In this document: piece by piece, positions 29,130-40,845 of the stretch
How positions within the stretch are numbered: the stretch's first letter is position 1
Layout of the letters: every line of letters starts with the position of its first letter
From: Xiphias gladius
Taxonomy: Eukaryota > Chordata > Actinopteri > Istiophoriformes > Xiphiidae
Length of the DNA stretch: 64,000 bases
Assembly: GCF_016859285.1 (NCBI RefSeq)
Contig: NC_053415.1
Span: 19,265,501-19,329,500 of the forward strand
Direction: 5' to 3'
The notes under the pieces: model-generated
What the model was told of the DNA's origin: nothing
The model's input: the letters and a program-made list of their open reading frames with translations, nothing else
The model's database searches: none
Made by a program: the position numbers and the translations under genes

Positions 29130-29771
29130 CTATGTTTCTCTCTGTGTTTCTGCAGACTGGAGGCAGATGTCCATGAGGGTGTAAGAAAGTGTAATGTTTA
29201 GAGAAGCAGCCAGATAGTCACTCATGCTGAAACTGTCCACTTCTACATTCTCTCCCATACACTCCCCTCCCGTCCCTGTTTTATTTTTTTTACATTCTCT
29301 CTGTGTTTTGGTATGACACATTTGCACAAGGGGAATTCCAATATATTCAAAGTGGCAGGCTTATCAAGATGGGACATTCTTACAAATTCCCCTCAAGGTC
29401 CAATATAGATAACATACTATATCAGGTTTGAAAAAAAAAAAAAAAATCTTTACATAGATGTTCAGTCTAATTCAACCAAGTGGAATATCGCTGCAGTGAA
29501 TAAGATATTTTTAAAGATAGTTTTTTAACCTGTGGCTTTTGGTGACAGTTGCTTTATTGCTGCTGCTGTATGCGTTAACTATTTTTTCCCTTCAAATGTT
29601 TGTTTTTCTTTGATTCTTTCCTCATAAACACCCAGGATGTTGAAGTTAGGACCATTCCCTTTACTTTAAACTGGTGACAAAATACAGATAGGACCATAAA
29701 ACATTGCTCTTACACTGAATAGGGTCATATTTCGCATTCTATAGTCCATATGGGCAATGCATGAATAAATA

Positions 29772-30136
29772 CACTCAGTGGCCACTTTATTATGTACACC
29801 TGTAAAATCTATTGCAAGTCAATGAAACAGCTCTTCCATAAATTCCAACCTTTACGAAGCTCAGAAAGTTCAGTTTTTGGTGACATTGTCTCAAATGTAA
29901 ACATTTATTATATGTTTATTACTGAGGTCATAGCTAAAGGTGGTGTTTACTGCACTAAATTATAATGAGAGGTGATTTAGATTTTTCTGTCTACCCTATA
30001 TACATACACGAGGAGGGGCAGGAACAAAAAATTAACAATTAATATTATGCACCATTAAAGTAGATTTTATGGCACAACAGTCGTATTGGATTGCATTAGA
30101 CTGTACAGGTGTACCTAATAAAGTGGCCACTGAGTG
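29772..30136 (-). mobile_element. Non-autonomous DNA element, copy B, with intact terminal inverted repeats
   Basis: The ends are perfect inverted repeats for 21 bases, beginning cactcagtggccactttatt, and remain similar further in. The 365-bp interior has no transposase frame. Read on the - strand it matches the element at 20321-20757, so the two copies lie in opposite orientation about 9 kb apart. A target-site duplication was not clear by eye. Confidence 0.85.
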
Positions 30137-31629
30137 AATATATTCCTTTTGTTTACCAAAAAGAAACACTCGCAGAAAAAGAAGTGTACAGTATGTTATT
30201 CTACAAAGTGACTCTACTTATGTTTGGGGTCAATTAAAACAACCCCTTATTAAAAACTGTTATAAGACTCCAGTAACAGAAATCCAAATAGATGCCTCCC
30301 CACATGAAAAGCCATTGTGTTTAACTGTGTTTTACAGCTGAGGTCACAAACAGAACTAATACATAATTTTCTTCTGAAACATATTCAAAATAATTTCTAT
30401 GGGCAACTCTTATAACATTGGTAAAAGTCATGAAGTACCAAGGTGATAAAACAATGTTAAGGATGTTTTTTTTTTTTTTGTGCTGAACCATACTTAACCA
30501 TGTGTTGATCCAACTTTACATATAGTCATTTCTGTGAACGTATAGTTAATAGTGGGGTTGTGATGGACACTGTTTTAATGTACTTTTTTGTTCCCAAACA
30601 GAATTAAAGTTTATTCAACATGTTTCTCACCAAATATTTTGCACATTTTAAGCACCTAAGAAGTACAAGTAGTTGTTTGTGCATGGCTACTGTATTATAT
30701 TGCATTTAATTGTTCGTGACACTATGTCCACCCCTTGGAATAACCGATCTTCAGATATGTTTCATCTTCTTCACACTTAAAGTTGTTATATGTATAAAAA
30801 TGAGATCATTTTTCAGGTTTTGCATGTACAAAGACTTGTCTTTGTATTGATCGGATGTTGCCTTGAGACCGCTTGGTATGGGATTTATTTTTCTGGAATA
30901 AAAGCCTTTGGTCAAAGATCTACTATCTTAACTAACAACATCCAGACATGCATTAGGCCTGTCATAAATTTTCCTCTGTCTTGGAGCTGCATTAGTGATT
31001 TCTGAACTGGTTAATTTAATGTTACTGGCTTAAAAGCTATTAAACATTTATGTTTTTAACCAGCTGTCATCACAAAGACAAAAGATAAACTGTTTTACTG
31101 AGGACCCCTGCTGGAAAGTTGCATATTTTGTGAGAAAAGTTGACCAGGCTCAAACTACTGAAATGAGACTGTGCCCCTCGGTGGTCAAAAGGTATCATAA
31201 CAAGTTGTTAACAGTTGGCCATTCGTCTCACGGTACCTTTTTTATATTCCTTTATTTCGTACAGTGTCACCCTCGGCGTATACAGTCTATATTGTACCTG
31301 AAACGCTACTCAATTCAAATCAGTTTGTTGGTTTTGTTCTAATGCAAGCCCAAACACCACCTGACACTATGCACAATTACAAAGTTGTGTGTGTGGGTTT
31401 GTTGATGACGGTTAGTTGAGTATCAGTGGACCTGTCTTTTCTTTCCCATGTCGTATTATTACTTTGCACAGCCTTTTGGGAAAAAAAGACAGTTAGTGAG
31501 GGATTAGTCATCATAGTCATGTCTGTACCTGCTGCTCCAGGTGTGGACAACAGTCAACTCAGGAACTGATACAGGAAACAGTCGGTACAACCAAGCCTCC
31601 CTGTTGGTAATACCAAAATAATCTGTACC

Positions 31630-32345
31630 AATACCAGAGTTTCAAAAAATTCCAATACTCAAGTAAAAGTACAGAGGTATTTTCAGTTAAATGTACTCAA
31701 AGTACCAAAACTAAAAGTACTTGTTCTGAAGTAAAAAATCCCCTCTCACTGGCATATAATATAATATTATTATATTGTTAGTACGGATTCACCAATGTGT
31801 AAGCAGTATTTTTACTGTGGTAGCTGGTTGAGGTGGAGCTTGTTTTAACTACTTTATTTGCAGTTCTGTAGTTTAGTCCAGTGATTCCCAACATAGGGCT
31901 CGGGCCCCTCCTAAGTGTCACGAGATGATTACTGAGGTGGGAACGAAGAAAAAACATAGTTCTGCTGCACAGATCTGTTTGGCTTTGTTGGATTTTTTCT
32001 CAAATCTTTGCCTTTTGTGAAATAGTGGAACATCTAACCTCCTCGGGCCTCAAACAGTTATTTAAATGAAACAGTCTGAGAAGCTTAGAGGGCAAAAGTC
32101 AGTTTTGTGAAACTGCTCACGACTCAGAAACATTTGAAACATGACAGGGACCAAACTACACTTGCACTTCATATGTTTCTCTGTAAAATCAGCAAAGTAA
32201 CTAGTTATTATACCTGTCACATAAATGCAGAGGAGTAAAAAAAATATATATTTCCCTCAGAAATGTAGTGGAGTAAATGTATGAAATTAAAATTCTCAAG
32301 TAAAGTACAAGCACCTTAAAATCTTTGTAGCTGCACTCCACGACT
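31630..32345. repeat. Percomorph MITE-like element, about 0.7 kb
   Basis: The left part has 'ccaatactcaagtaaaagta' and the right part 'gaaatgtagtggagtaaat' and 'ctcaagtaaagtacaagcac'. The middle has the 'ccagtgattcccaacatagg' motif and its 'gggcccctcctaagtgtcac' continuation. All three occur together in a known kind of percomorph repeat. It is related to the elements at 4.39 and 50.06 kb. Confidence 0.6.
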
Positions 32346-32519
32346 TAAGGTATCCATTTTACCACCCCCACGACATTGCTCCTACTTAAACCGATGCATT
32401 ATGTTTAACAGCAGTCAGCGACTAGCAAATGAAAGCAGTACCATTAAATCTTTCAAGAACAGATGACATGTCTGGTCATCTATTCCAGAAAGATACAACC
32501 TGTGAAGGATATGAACCGG

Positions 32520-32800
32520 GGATGGGAAAGGGCTATAAATGATATCGATCCGTTGTTGTGGGGAAATTAATGGAATTTCCTGCGAGCGTTTGACGCCTCG
32601 GCATGTAGCTGTTCTTGACCGGTCAGCTCGAGAAGGTCAACAGATGCAGGGGAAACCTGATTGGTATTCTAACACACTCAGCTGTAAAGAGGGGATTGGA
32701 CTTCAAAGAATTCGACCAAGGTCCTGACAGTGACCAGAGGGTCAAGAGTTTCCATGGTGACGCCACCAGGGTGGAGGCTGCTCTAGAGGTAGGACTCTCA
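32520..32800 (+). other. Unexplained non-repetitive stretch with open frame
   Basis: The sequence is less AT-rich than its flanks and has an open frame of 97 codons (32615-32908) that contains a potential donor (gaggtagga) at 32789-32791. I recognise no protein family in any of the frames and no matching acceptor. It could be an old coding fragment, an exon of an unseen transcript, or conserved non-coding DNA. Confidence 0.25.
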
Positions 32801-33916
32801 CTGGTTTACACTGTAACCTTCACGTCGAATCCGAATACATACCCTCAAGACTGGGTGATATGGCTATACAGCATTTTCACACAAGCAGTGATTAGGAATA
32901 CATTTTAATGTATTGATGTATTAAATATAATTTAATTGAATCTGTTGCTATGACAATTTCTGTTCAGTTCTTGCTACAAGCCATTTGCTTTATTCCTTGG
33001 ATTAATATCTGTGCACTATATGATATCTCCACTGGGAGTCAGTAAAGGGTGCAGATAAGTGCAAATCAATCACCATATAAATCATTCTTTGCACTTTCAC
33101 TGATTAAAAAGCATTAGATAGCTTCCAACTGTCTCACCGCAAATGTTTTTCCTAATATGTGCAAAATAACCACTGGTTCCGTGCAAGACTCTGGTTAGAT
33201 TTAGGCAAAGGCAAGCAGCCAGCTGTCTCTTTTGAGTTAATCGGCCAATGTAAAATAGGAGCCAAAGCTTCAGCCTGGCAATGTCATATTGAGTGACATT
33301 ACAGAGTCAAAGCGAGGACCAAGTATCCACCTAATTTCTTTTTTAATTTTTGTTGTGTGTGTGTGTCAATTCCTCTTGGTGAAGTTAACTCGAAGAGATT
33401 GGATTGTTACTGGTTAACTAATGAGCCTCATGGGTGTTAGACTTCTGGTCTGGTATGAGTTTGGGAAATTGTTGAACAGTGTGACTGTCGGTTTGTTTCT
33501 GGCTTGGATTTGTGTTATTTTTGGTAATTGTAGCAGTGTGTTTTCGGTTGATTTTAGGGTTCTCGTTCAAGGAAAATGGATCTGACTGTTTGTTCAACAA
33601 ATAAAGTATGCTTGCACGTGTGTATGCAGAGATTTATTGACACTTATTTGGCCAGGATATTTCAGGGTTACAGGTAAGGTTAGAAGCAAGGCTTTTTGGG
33701 TCGTAAGGCTTTAGAAGGTGGCTCAGGGTCAGTTACAGAGCATTATGTCTAGTTTTTTAGTCTTCTTTGGGGGTAGTTGTTTATGTAAATATGACTTCGT
33801 GATCATCAAAACAAGTGTATATGAACAGAATGTGGACTAACATATATGCATATGCATTTTTGTAACATCATTGGGACCTTTTCTGGTATAAACACACAAC
33901 CTTGTTGGGACCAGTA

Positions 33917-33948
33917 GTGTGTGTGTGTGTGTGTGTGTGTGTCTGTGT

Positions 33949-34037
<89 letters not shown>

Positions 34038-34062
34038 TGTGTGTCTGTGTCTGTGTGTCTGT

Positions 34063-34117
<55 letters not shown>
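33917..34117. repeat. (GT)n microsatellite, about 200 bp
   Basis: This is the longest simple repeat in the window. Its GT array is broken by CT units grouped at 33951-33961 and 34035-34075. The long Cys-Val and Thr-His ORFs in it are artefacts of the repeat. Confidence 0.97.
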
Positions 34118-34122
<5 letters not shown>

Positions 34123-37104
34123 TCTTATATCCTGCAAAGTATACTACAAAATTAACACACAGAACAAAGTCCAAGGGGAGATGCAAGGTTGCCTTTTGAT
34201 ACATAGACTCTGTTTGATCTGAACACTAAGTGATTCTCTGTAAGCTCTCCCAGATCCGCTTTAATCTGATCAGAGGTAATCACAACATGCACAGTGAAAG
34301 CAGACCTCTGTTTGACATTGTCAGTTAAAAGCCTTTTGTGTGATATTGTATAGCTGCATTGCACCCCTGTGTTGCAGCTGATTAATGTGTTTGATCCAAA
34401 TGATAATATCCCCCCTTTAGATTTATGTTCTACACGATCACTGTAGCTCTGGTTATTCAACAGACAACAGAAGCTCTGTGTGTGCGTTTTAGCCAGTGAA
34501 TAAATCAGCAAGTGTTTTCCCTGCATATGTACCTTTGTTTGTGTGCAAGTGTCTGAGTGTGTACATGAGTGCATGTGAGTTATGTGTCGTCCTCCCTCCA
34601 TCATCATAAACACTGGGCAGAGGAGCAGCTCAGTTTAAATATCTAAGGGTCTGTGGCTGTCAGGGGTTTTAGAGATGTGGAAGGAAATGTGGTTTTCTAG
34701 CTGCCGGTTCGTTCCGTATTTTTTGGTCCATTAAATAAACACATGTGACTTGATGAGTCAGTCTCATTATCCTCCTCATGGACTTATGGGAGATCTCGGG
34801 TGGTGGTCCACCGCCGTATAACCATTAACCACAGTGTCTGTTCACGCCACAGCACCCTCCGGCTGGACAGTCAACATACAGTATGCACATGCACTACATC
34901 ACATATTCAGCTTCCTACAAACTTCTTCACACAAATAGACAGATTATGGAAGACATACCCACAGCGGTAATAAGATCCGGTGCACAGATGGTTGTCTTTT
35001 GACCTGGAGAATTTGCTCTAGTTTTCTAAATAATCAGAAAACCACAGCTCCCTCCAAACCAGGGGTGACTGTAAATGATGGGTGTCATTTCGCCTCAACT
35101 AGGATCCGATCTTCACTGGGAATACACATTAATAAACCACTGAACAAGGAGCTCATTCAACTTTATGTGCATAGACAAATACATGCAGAAAAAACAAGAG
35201 ACATCATAGAATGTTAAATGGTGTACTGCAGATGGTGTGATAGGAAAAAACTGGTATATAGCATGTTTAGTGATCTCCTTCTGCCCTATTTGCACTAACT
35301 AGGACTCAGGATGCAAACCCCAGCCTCCAGTATCAGAGTCCTGTGCTCTGTATGCCCGCCATCCACCTGGACCACCTACCTACAACTTGAATGCGGCACA
35401 AAAACATAGCACGTCATGCAATCAAAAAAACTTTGGCAGCTGACTTTGGCAACTTTATGAAAAGTTTTTCATAACGTATTTGGCAAAACAAATGAATTTC
35501 TATAAAACAAGGTTGGTTTGCACTTAAATTTTTAACTTGGCTCAGGTTTTATTTGACAGCACTGTATCACAAACTATGACAGATAAAGAAGGTGGTTATT
35601 AGATCATACGTTTAGATTGAAGGATTTCATATCTCTTGACATCTTTTACTTGCATTTTGAGGTTGAATTGCTTCAGTGAGACCTTTACAAGACACTTTCA
35701 TAAGCTGATGCTTTACATGGCTCAAAATATGCAGCTATCCCTTTTCTGAGTTGTTTTTACCTTCCTGTCAGTTTGCAGTTACAGTAAGAAAAACTTGTGT
35801 ATTTTTTAATTTTATTATTAAATAGACCACTGTTTGTTAATAACGCTGAAGTTCAATTAAAGACTGTTGGTTCCACTATGAGAAAACTCTAATTACTGAA
35901 CGGACCAAACATCTTTTTTCCATTTTGAATTAGTCTGAAAGTACATCATCATTTTTATTAGACTGTGTCTAACTGTCATTTCGTCATGACATAGTTATGT
36001 CCACCTCTCTTTTATCCCTTTCAGCCTCCAGTGGGACATATTCACACCACAGATAACTTCAAATCTTGCAAATCTTGTGTAAATTTAGCCTGCATATGTT
36101 TCCGTAGATTATTTATTATCACAGTGTACATTCACTAAATGTGCCAATCAGCAGCCAAACAAGAAAAAAGAAAAAAAATGAGGATGTGGCACACAAAGGT
36201 GATGAGAGATCACCGGACCATCTTCCATAAACTTCACGGGCCACACACGTGCAATATTTACAGCGATGACATTCACCAAACTCACATGTGGTCAAGATCA
36301 CATGCTAGGCTGTAAAACGAATGACCCATTTGTTGAAAGATGCAGTACTGTGGATTTGCGCTGGTTTAATCACATATAAATTACTCTGCATTCACACAAT
36401 CATCCGGTATTAAAAAAAAGTGTTGTCATTGCTGATCCAGCAGAGACTCCCATGTCTCCCCTCTGTCCATTTTTCTTCTCTCTCTCTCTCCATCTTATTC
36501 TTTAATTCTTTAATTGCCTCGCTGACCTCTTATTGCCCTCCAGTGTTTATTGTCAGCGACAAATTGCGTTTTTTGCTGTATACACACTGATGCCTCTTCA
36601 GCAGAAGAAGAAAATTCATCAGCCGTAGAGAGCCACCCCACAGGACACAAACATATATGTCAGCTGCTCCATCTACAACATAATTGGCAAAAATGCCACT
36701 CTGAATAGTTTTCTGATAACTTTGAGTCCAGAAATTTATCTTGAAACACCTACCAACAAGGAGAGATAGCTTACGTTGTTGGGTACTAGATACCAGATAC
36801 TAATGAAACTAACTCACTCTGTTTGTTGGTTTTTAATGGGAAATTAAAATGACTGTGACAAAAAAAAAAAACCATGTTGCCCCTCTGACGGGGCATACAG
36901 ACATTCAGTACACAAGGTTTCTAAAGGAGAAGTTTAGTGAAGTAGTAATATTACTTTTTAGACCAGGCGTTGATGCTCAGGTTGGGTAGGTCTACATGCC
37001 GATTGAAGACGAATGTCGGTCTTTTGTGCATGCTTCTCTTCTGTATTAGCAATGCCGCATGACACACACATTCACACTCGCATCCATCCATCACAAACAC
37101 ACAA
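34118..37104. other. Intergenic unique sequence
   Basis: No gene or repeat family is recognised in this 3 kb. The part at about 36420-36660 (ttgcctcgctgacctcttat, tgtcagcgacaaattgcg) looks complex and non-repetitive and is a candidate conserved element. Confidence 0.5.
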
Positions 37105-37465
37105 CCATGCAGTATTGTTCAACTGATAATCGATGAGTCGATTATGAGGAAATTATCAGATCAATCATTTCAGTCAATTATCAAACAAAAATCCCATTCT
37201 CTGGTTTCAGCCTCTCAAGTCTCAAACGTGATGATTGATGCTTTTCTTTGTTGTAAATCACTGGAAATTAAATACTTTATCTATGGGCTGTATCATTTCT
37301 AGACCATTGGTTGAAAACACTGAGAAATTTGACGACAATACCTTGGACACTGGGAAATTGTAACAGGCATTTTAAACTATTTTCTGACATGTTATAGTGC
37401 AGAATCAAAGAAATAATCAATAGATTAATCTATGATTAAAATAATTGTTAGTTGCAGCCTTAAAT
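37105..37465. repeat. Interspersed repeat copy with terminal inverted repeats
   Basis: It starts 'gttcaactgataatcgatga' and ends 'aaataattgttagttgcagc', which are rough inverted repeats of each other. It belongs with the fragments at 2.0, 18.1 and 24.8 kb. Confidence 0.65.
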
Positions 37466-38581
37466 TATACAATTTATATGTCCCCAGCCACCAACTACAG
37501 TATTAATGTGTAGATGTCGATGTTACTCATTAAACAGAGTGTACATACTGTAGAATGAATGTGCTTTAATCATCTTTCCACGTGTGTTTCTGCCTGTACC
37601 CGCAGACTGTTTTTAACCAAGTGGGCAGAAAAATAGAATCCACCTGTACGTAAACATTCGGTTGCTGTTAACACTGTGTGAGAGAGGTGTTAAGTCAACT
37701 TTTTAGTAATCTTTGACGCTCTGGTTTCTGGTGTTATAGTGGATTATATTACAGTGTGTGTGTGTGTTTCTATTTTTCTGGCCTCGCAGGGTTCAATAAT
37801 ACCTAGATTTACAGTTTGTGATTGTGATTATTTTAATGTAAGAGTTATGGTTCTGGTTTGGATGCCGGGCAGAATTTCAGTTTGGAGCTTCTAAAACTGG
37901 GACCAATTTTTTTAAACTGTGGTTTTTCTGTCCTGGAAAGTGTTTGGCAATATCCAGTCTTGGTTCAAGGCCCAGAGCTTTTCTTGTGGCTGAGATATTT
38001 GGACCCGAGCGGCATGGACAAGCTCTCTCTCACTGGCCAGGATCCATTCTTGGCTTTCTGGACACATTCCTTGTCCAGGTGCTGGTTATTTTCTTTTTCA
38101 TTCTGCATGAGCACCCCATGTAAACTTTTCCAGGCCAAATTCATTTATTATTCAAACACACAATAAAAGGTTTCATCTCTCTGGCAGCCAGCCCAAGATT
38201 TCATGTTTTTTAAGATATTCTGGTCTAACCGTCATCTCTGCCCATTTAAGAAGAAGAATGGAATACATCAGTTAAGAGATCAGTTTAAAATTAATTTCTT
38301 AACGCAATTATTGAAAAAAAGTTTTCCATTACCAAAGGCAGCAGGACATACTTCGCTCCCTCTCAAAGTGAACAGCTCACAGCTAAGATTTTAAGACAGT
38401 TTAGTTTGTTACAGTATCAGTTTTTAATGGGGGAAGTGAGCTGTATTTTATGGGCGTTTTTCATCTTCCAAGACAGAATAAATAAACTGCAATATCTATA
38501 CTTTACAGAGGTTCAAAGGTCAACTTGTAGGAGGTCTGTCTGCCCACACTCAACTCCCTTGTACCGAACATGGAACACGTT

Positions 38582-38585
<4 letters not shown>
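37466..38585. other. Intergenic sequence without recognised content
   Basis: An ORF of 102 codons at 37858-38166 ('LGPIFLNCGFSVLESVWQYP') reads smoothly but has no recognised domain. I treat the stretch as non-coding. Confidence 0.4.
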
Positions 38586-38642
<57 letters not shown>

Positions 38643-38645
38643 TGC
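38586..38645. repeat. (GT)n(GTGC)n compound microsatellite
   Basis: GT units pass into five GTGC/GCGT units, then into a looser CA/TG-rich tail to about 38670. Confidence 0.9.
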
Positions 38646-39647
38646 CAGCATGCGTGTGTGTGCGTGGTCTAACGTTTGCATATTTGCTGTGTGTGTCTCA
38701 GGGAGGCTCCACTACACATCGTTTACAATACGGGTTTTATTGTACGGTCTCCCAAGTAGCAACTAGCAGCCCAAGAATACATCAGTGATTGACAGAGACT
38801 GATAAGACTGAGGGAGGTCGGACAGTAGGCTACTGCTCCTGTTACGGTGTTATAATGTATATCCAGTGTTGCTAATAACTCACCCCTTATTTGTCTCTAA
38901 AATGAAGGTGCTAGTTGTGTTAGGAATGGAGTAGTAAAGGTGGAAGTGACTTGTTTTAGATGCACATGGTTTCAGAAGCAATATATTTTCACAAATGAAA
39001 TGTTTTAGAGGAAAGGCATTTTTATATAGAAGACTTAAAATACCTCAATTAAAATAAACTGCTTTTCATTTTGCAATAGCAGTAACTTAATACAGATTTT
39101 TTTCCCTCATTTAGTGAAAGTGTCTTAACAGACATTTATTTAAATGGAAATCTTAATGATTTCCACTTTATCCTCTAGTAAATGCATACATAAAAAGGAA
39201 ATGCATATAACAATGCGTATTGTATTGCACTTTATTTATTTATTTATTTGTTTTTATTTTTTTAAACAAGGAAATATTGGTAATTAACACCACTTGTGTG
39301 TTTTTCTGTGTTGTAGCAAATTTTAAAAAAAGTCTCAAACATTAAAACAACATGAAAATACAGATGAATGACACTTGGTTTGTGGTTCTCAATGAAGGAG
39401 GAAGTATTAGTAGAGGCCATCTGTAGGGATGCCTTCTGCCACTTCTGATTCTGAACTCCCATCTGATAGCAGTGCTCTTTTGTCCCAAATTTAAAATCTG
39501 CATACCCCGCTGCATGGAAGTGATCGGGATCATTTTTATGTGAGGTAACACGAGGTCAGAGATTGCTTGGGAGCTTGTGTGGAATCAGCAGCCTGCCTTG
39601 ACTTTATGATTTGAACAGATAGCAGAAGCACTGAATCTTATAATGAC

Positions 39648-39669
39648 GCCAGTGGCGATTACCACTGGC
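39648..39669. repeat. Short inverted repeat
   Basis: GCCAGTGG and CCACTGGC are separated by six bases. It may be a factor-binding palindrome or chance. Confidence 0.5.
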
Positions 39670-40378
39670 AAACGCGTAGCAAACTTCAGAGGCCAGAGCT
39701 GTCTTGTCCCCATATGCTGCATCCCAGCATGCTATCTGTTTGTCCCAGGTCAACACTGAGTCCTATGAGCATTCCACACATACTAACACCTCACTGCAGA
39801 ATACTCTACCCACAATGCATTTCAGCAAGCACCTGCGTTTATAGCCCAATACCTTACCCTTTCACCTAGTGAGCAACATGTATCTATTTTTTTTCTCTTT
39901 AGTCAAAAACAGCAGATAACGGTAAAAGAAGGAAACATGAGGGGATTCAGCATCATATGAAACCCTTGTATGTTAGGATCAACATCAGTGTATTTGAGTG
40001 TGTGCTGCAGCATGTTTACAATACTCTAACATGCATGTGGGAATGTATAAGATTTGTGGGCAGCTCCATCTCTGATATCTGTTATATGGCAAGTCAAAAG
40101 TGTCATTAACCTCCGACCTTTCGGCACCTAAATTCTGCAATGCTCGTGTGAGGTCATATCCTGCACGTCTTGTTTGCTTTGTGCTCTGACGGCACACATT
40201 CAGCCTGACCTCCCTGCTCATCCTTAAATCGTTACAACGATTACTATCAAGACATGGAATTAGACAAAGTTATTTATAGAGTGACAATCACTGAAAATGC
40301 ATAGAGAGAAACATTAGTCAACAGTTTTCACACAACTCTTAAGAGCTACAAAGCACTGTGATTGGTGAAAGGCCTTAG

Positions 40379-40720
40379 TTAAAGGAATAGTTAGACATTT
40401 TGGGAAATACTCTTCTTCAGTTTCCTGCTGAGAGTTTGATGAGAAAAGTGATATTAATTTATCTGTTTATCTGTCCGTTCAATAGGAAACTGGAGCCAGC
40501 ATCCAATTAGCTTAGCATACAGACTGGACATAGTGGGGAGTAGCTAAGATGACTCTGTCCAAAGTAAAAAAATAAAAAAAATTTAAAAAGTGGTTTTATG
40601 GGGGTTATGTGCGAGACTATTTCTCTGCTGGTGGGCAGCACCATTTCCTTCAGCTCCTTATCAATCTCAGCAAGATAGAAAATAAGCATATTTCCCAGAA
40701 TGTCAAAAATTATTTTAAAG
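40379..40720. mobile_element. MITE with terminal inverted repeats
   Basis: The left end (gttagacattttgggaaata) and the right end (catatttcccagaatgtcaa) are inverted repeats of each other with a few mismatches. The interior carries 'aaactggagccagcatccaa' and 'gactctgtccaaagt', typical of a percomorph MITE. No protein is encoded. A fragment of the same end occurs at 42306-42350. Confidence 0.8.
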
Positions 40721-40825
40721 GGGTCCTCATGCATTTTTTACACTTCTATTATGTTGGAAGATTCTCAACAGACAGAGAATATTATAAATTAAAGCAGCAG
40801 AACGTTTCAGAGAATCCCTTTGAAT

Positions 40826-40845
40826 CCTACACTTCCCATAATGCA
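40826..40845 (+). promoter_or_regulatory. ZNF143-like motif
   Basis: The sequence CCTACACTTCCCATAATGCA is close to the known ZNF143/SBS consensus (ACTACAATTCCCAGMATGC). A related partial motif (TCCCAGCATGC) occurs at about 39723. The site may instead be part of a dispersed repeat. Confidence 0.35.

Noticed and set aside
33806..34222. Long ORFs of Cys-Val or Thr-His repeats
   Set aside because: They are translations of the (GT)n microsatellite. The same holds for the ORFs at 26817-27458 and 38406-38788.
37858..38166. 102-codon + strand ORF in the intergenic interval
   Set aside because: The protein shows no recognised family and there is no promoter or splice context. It is treated as chance.
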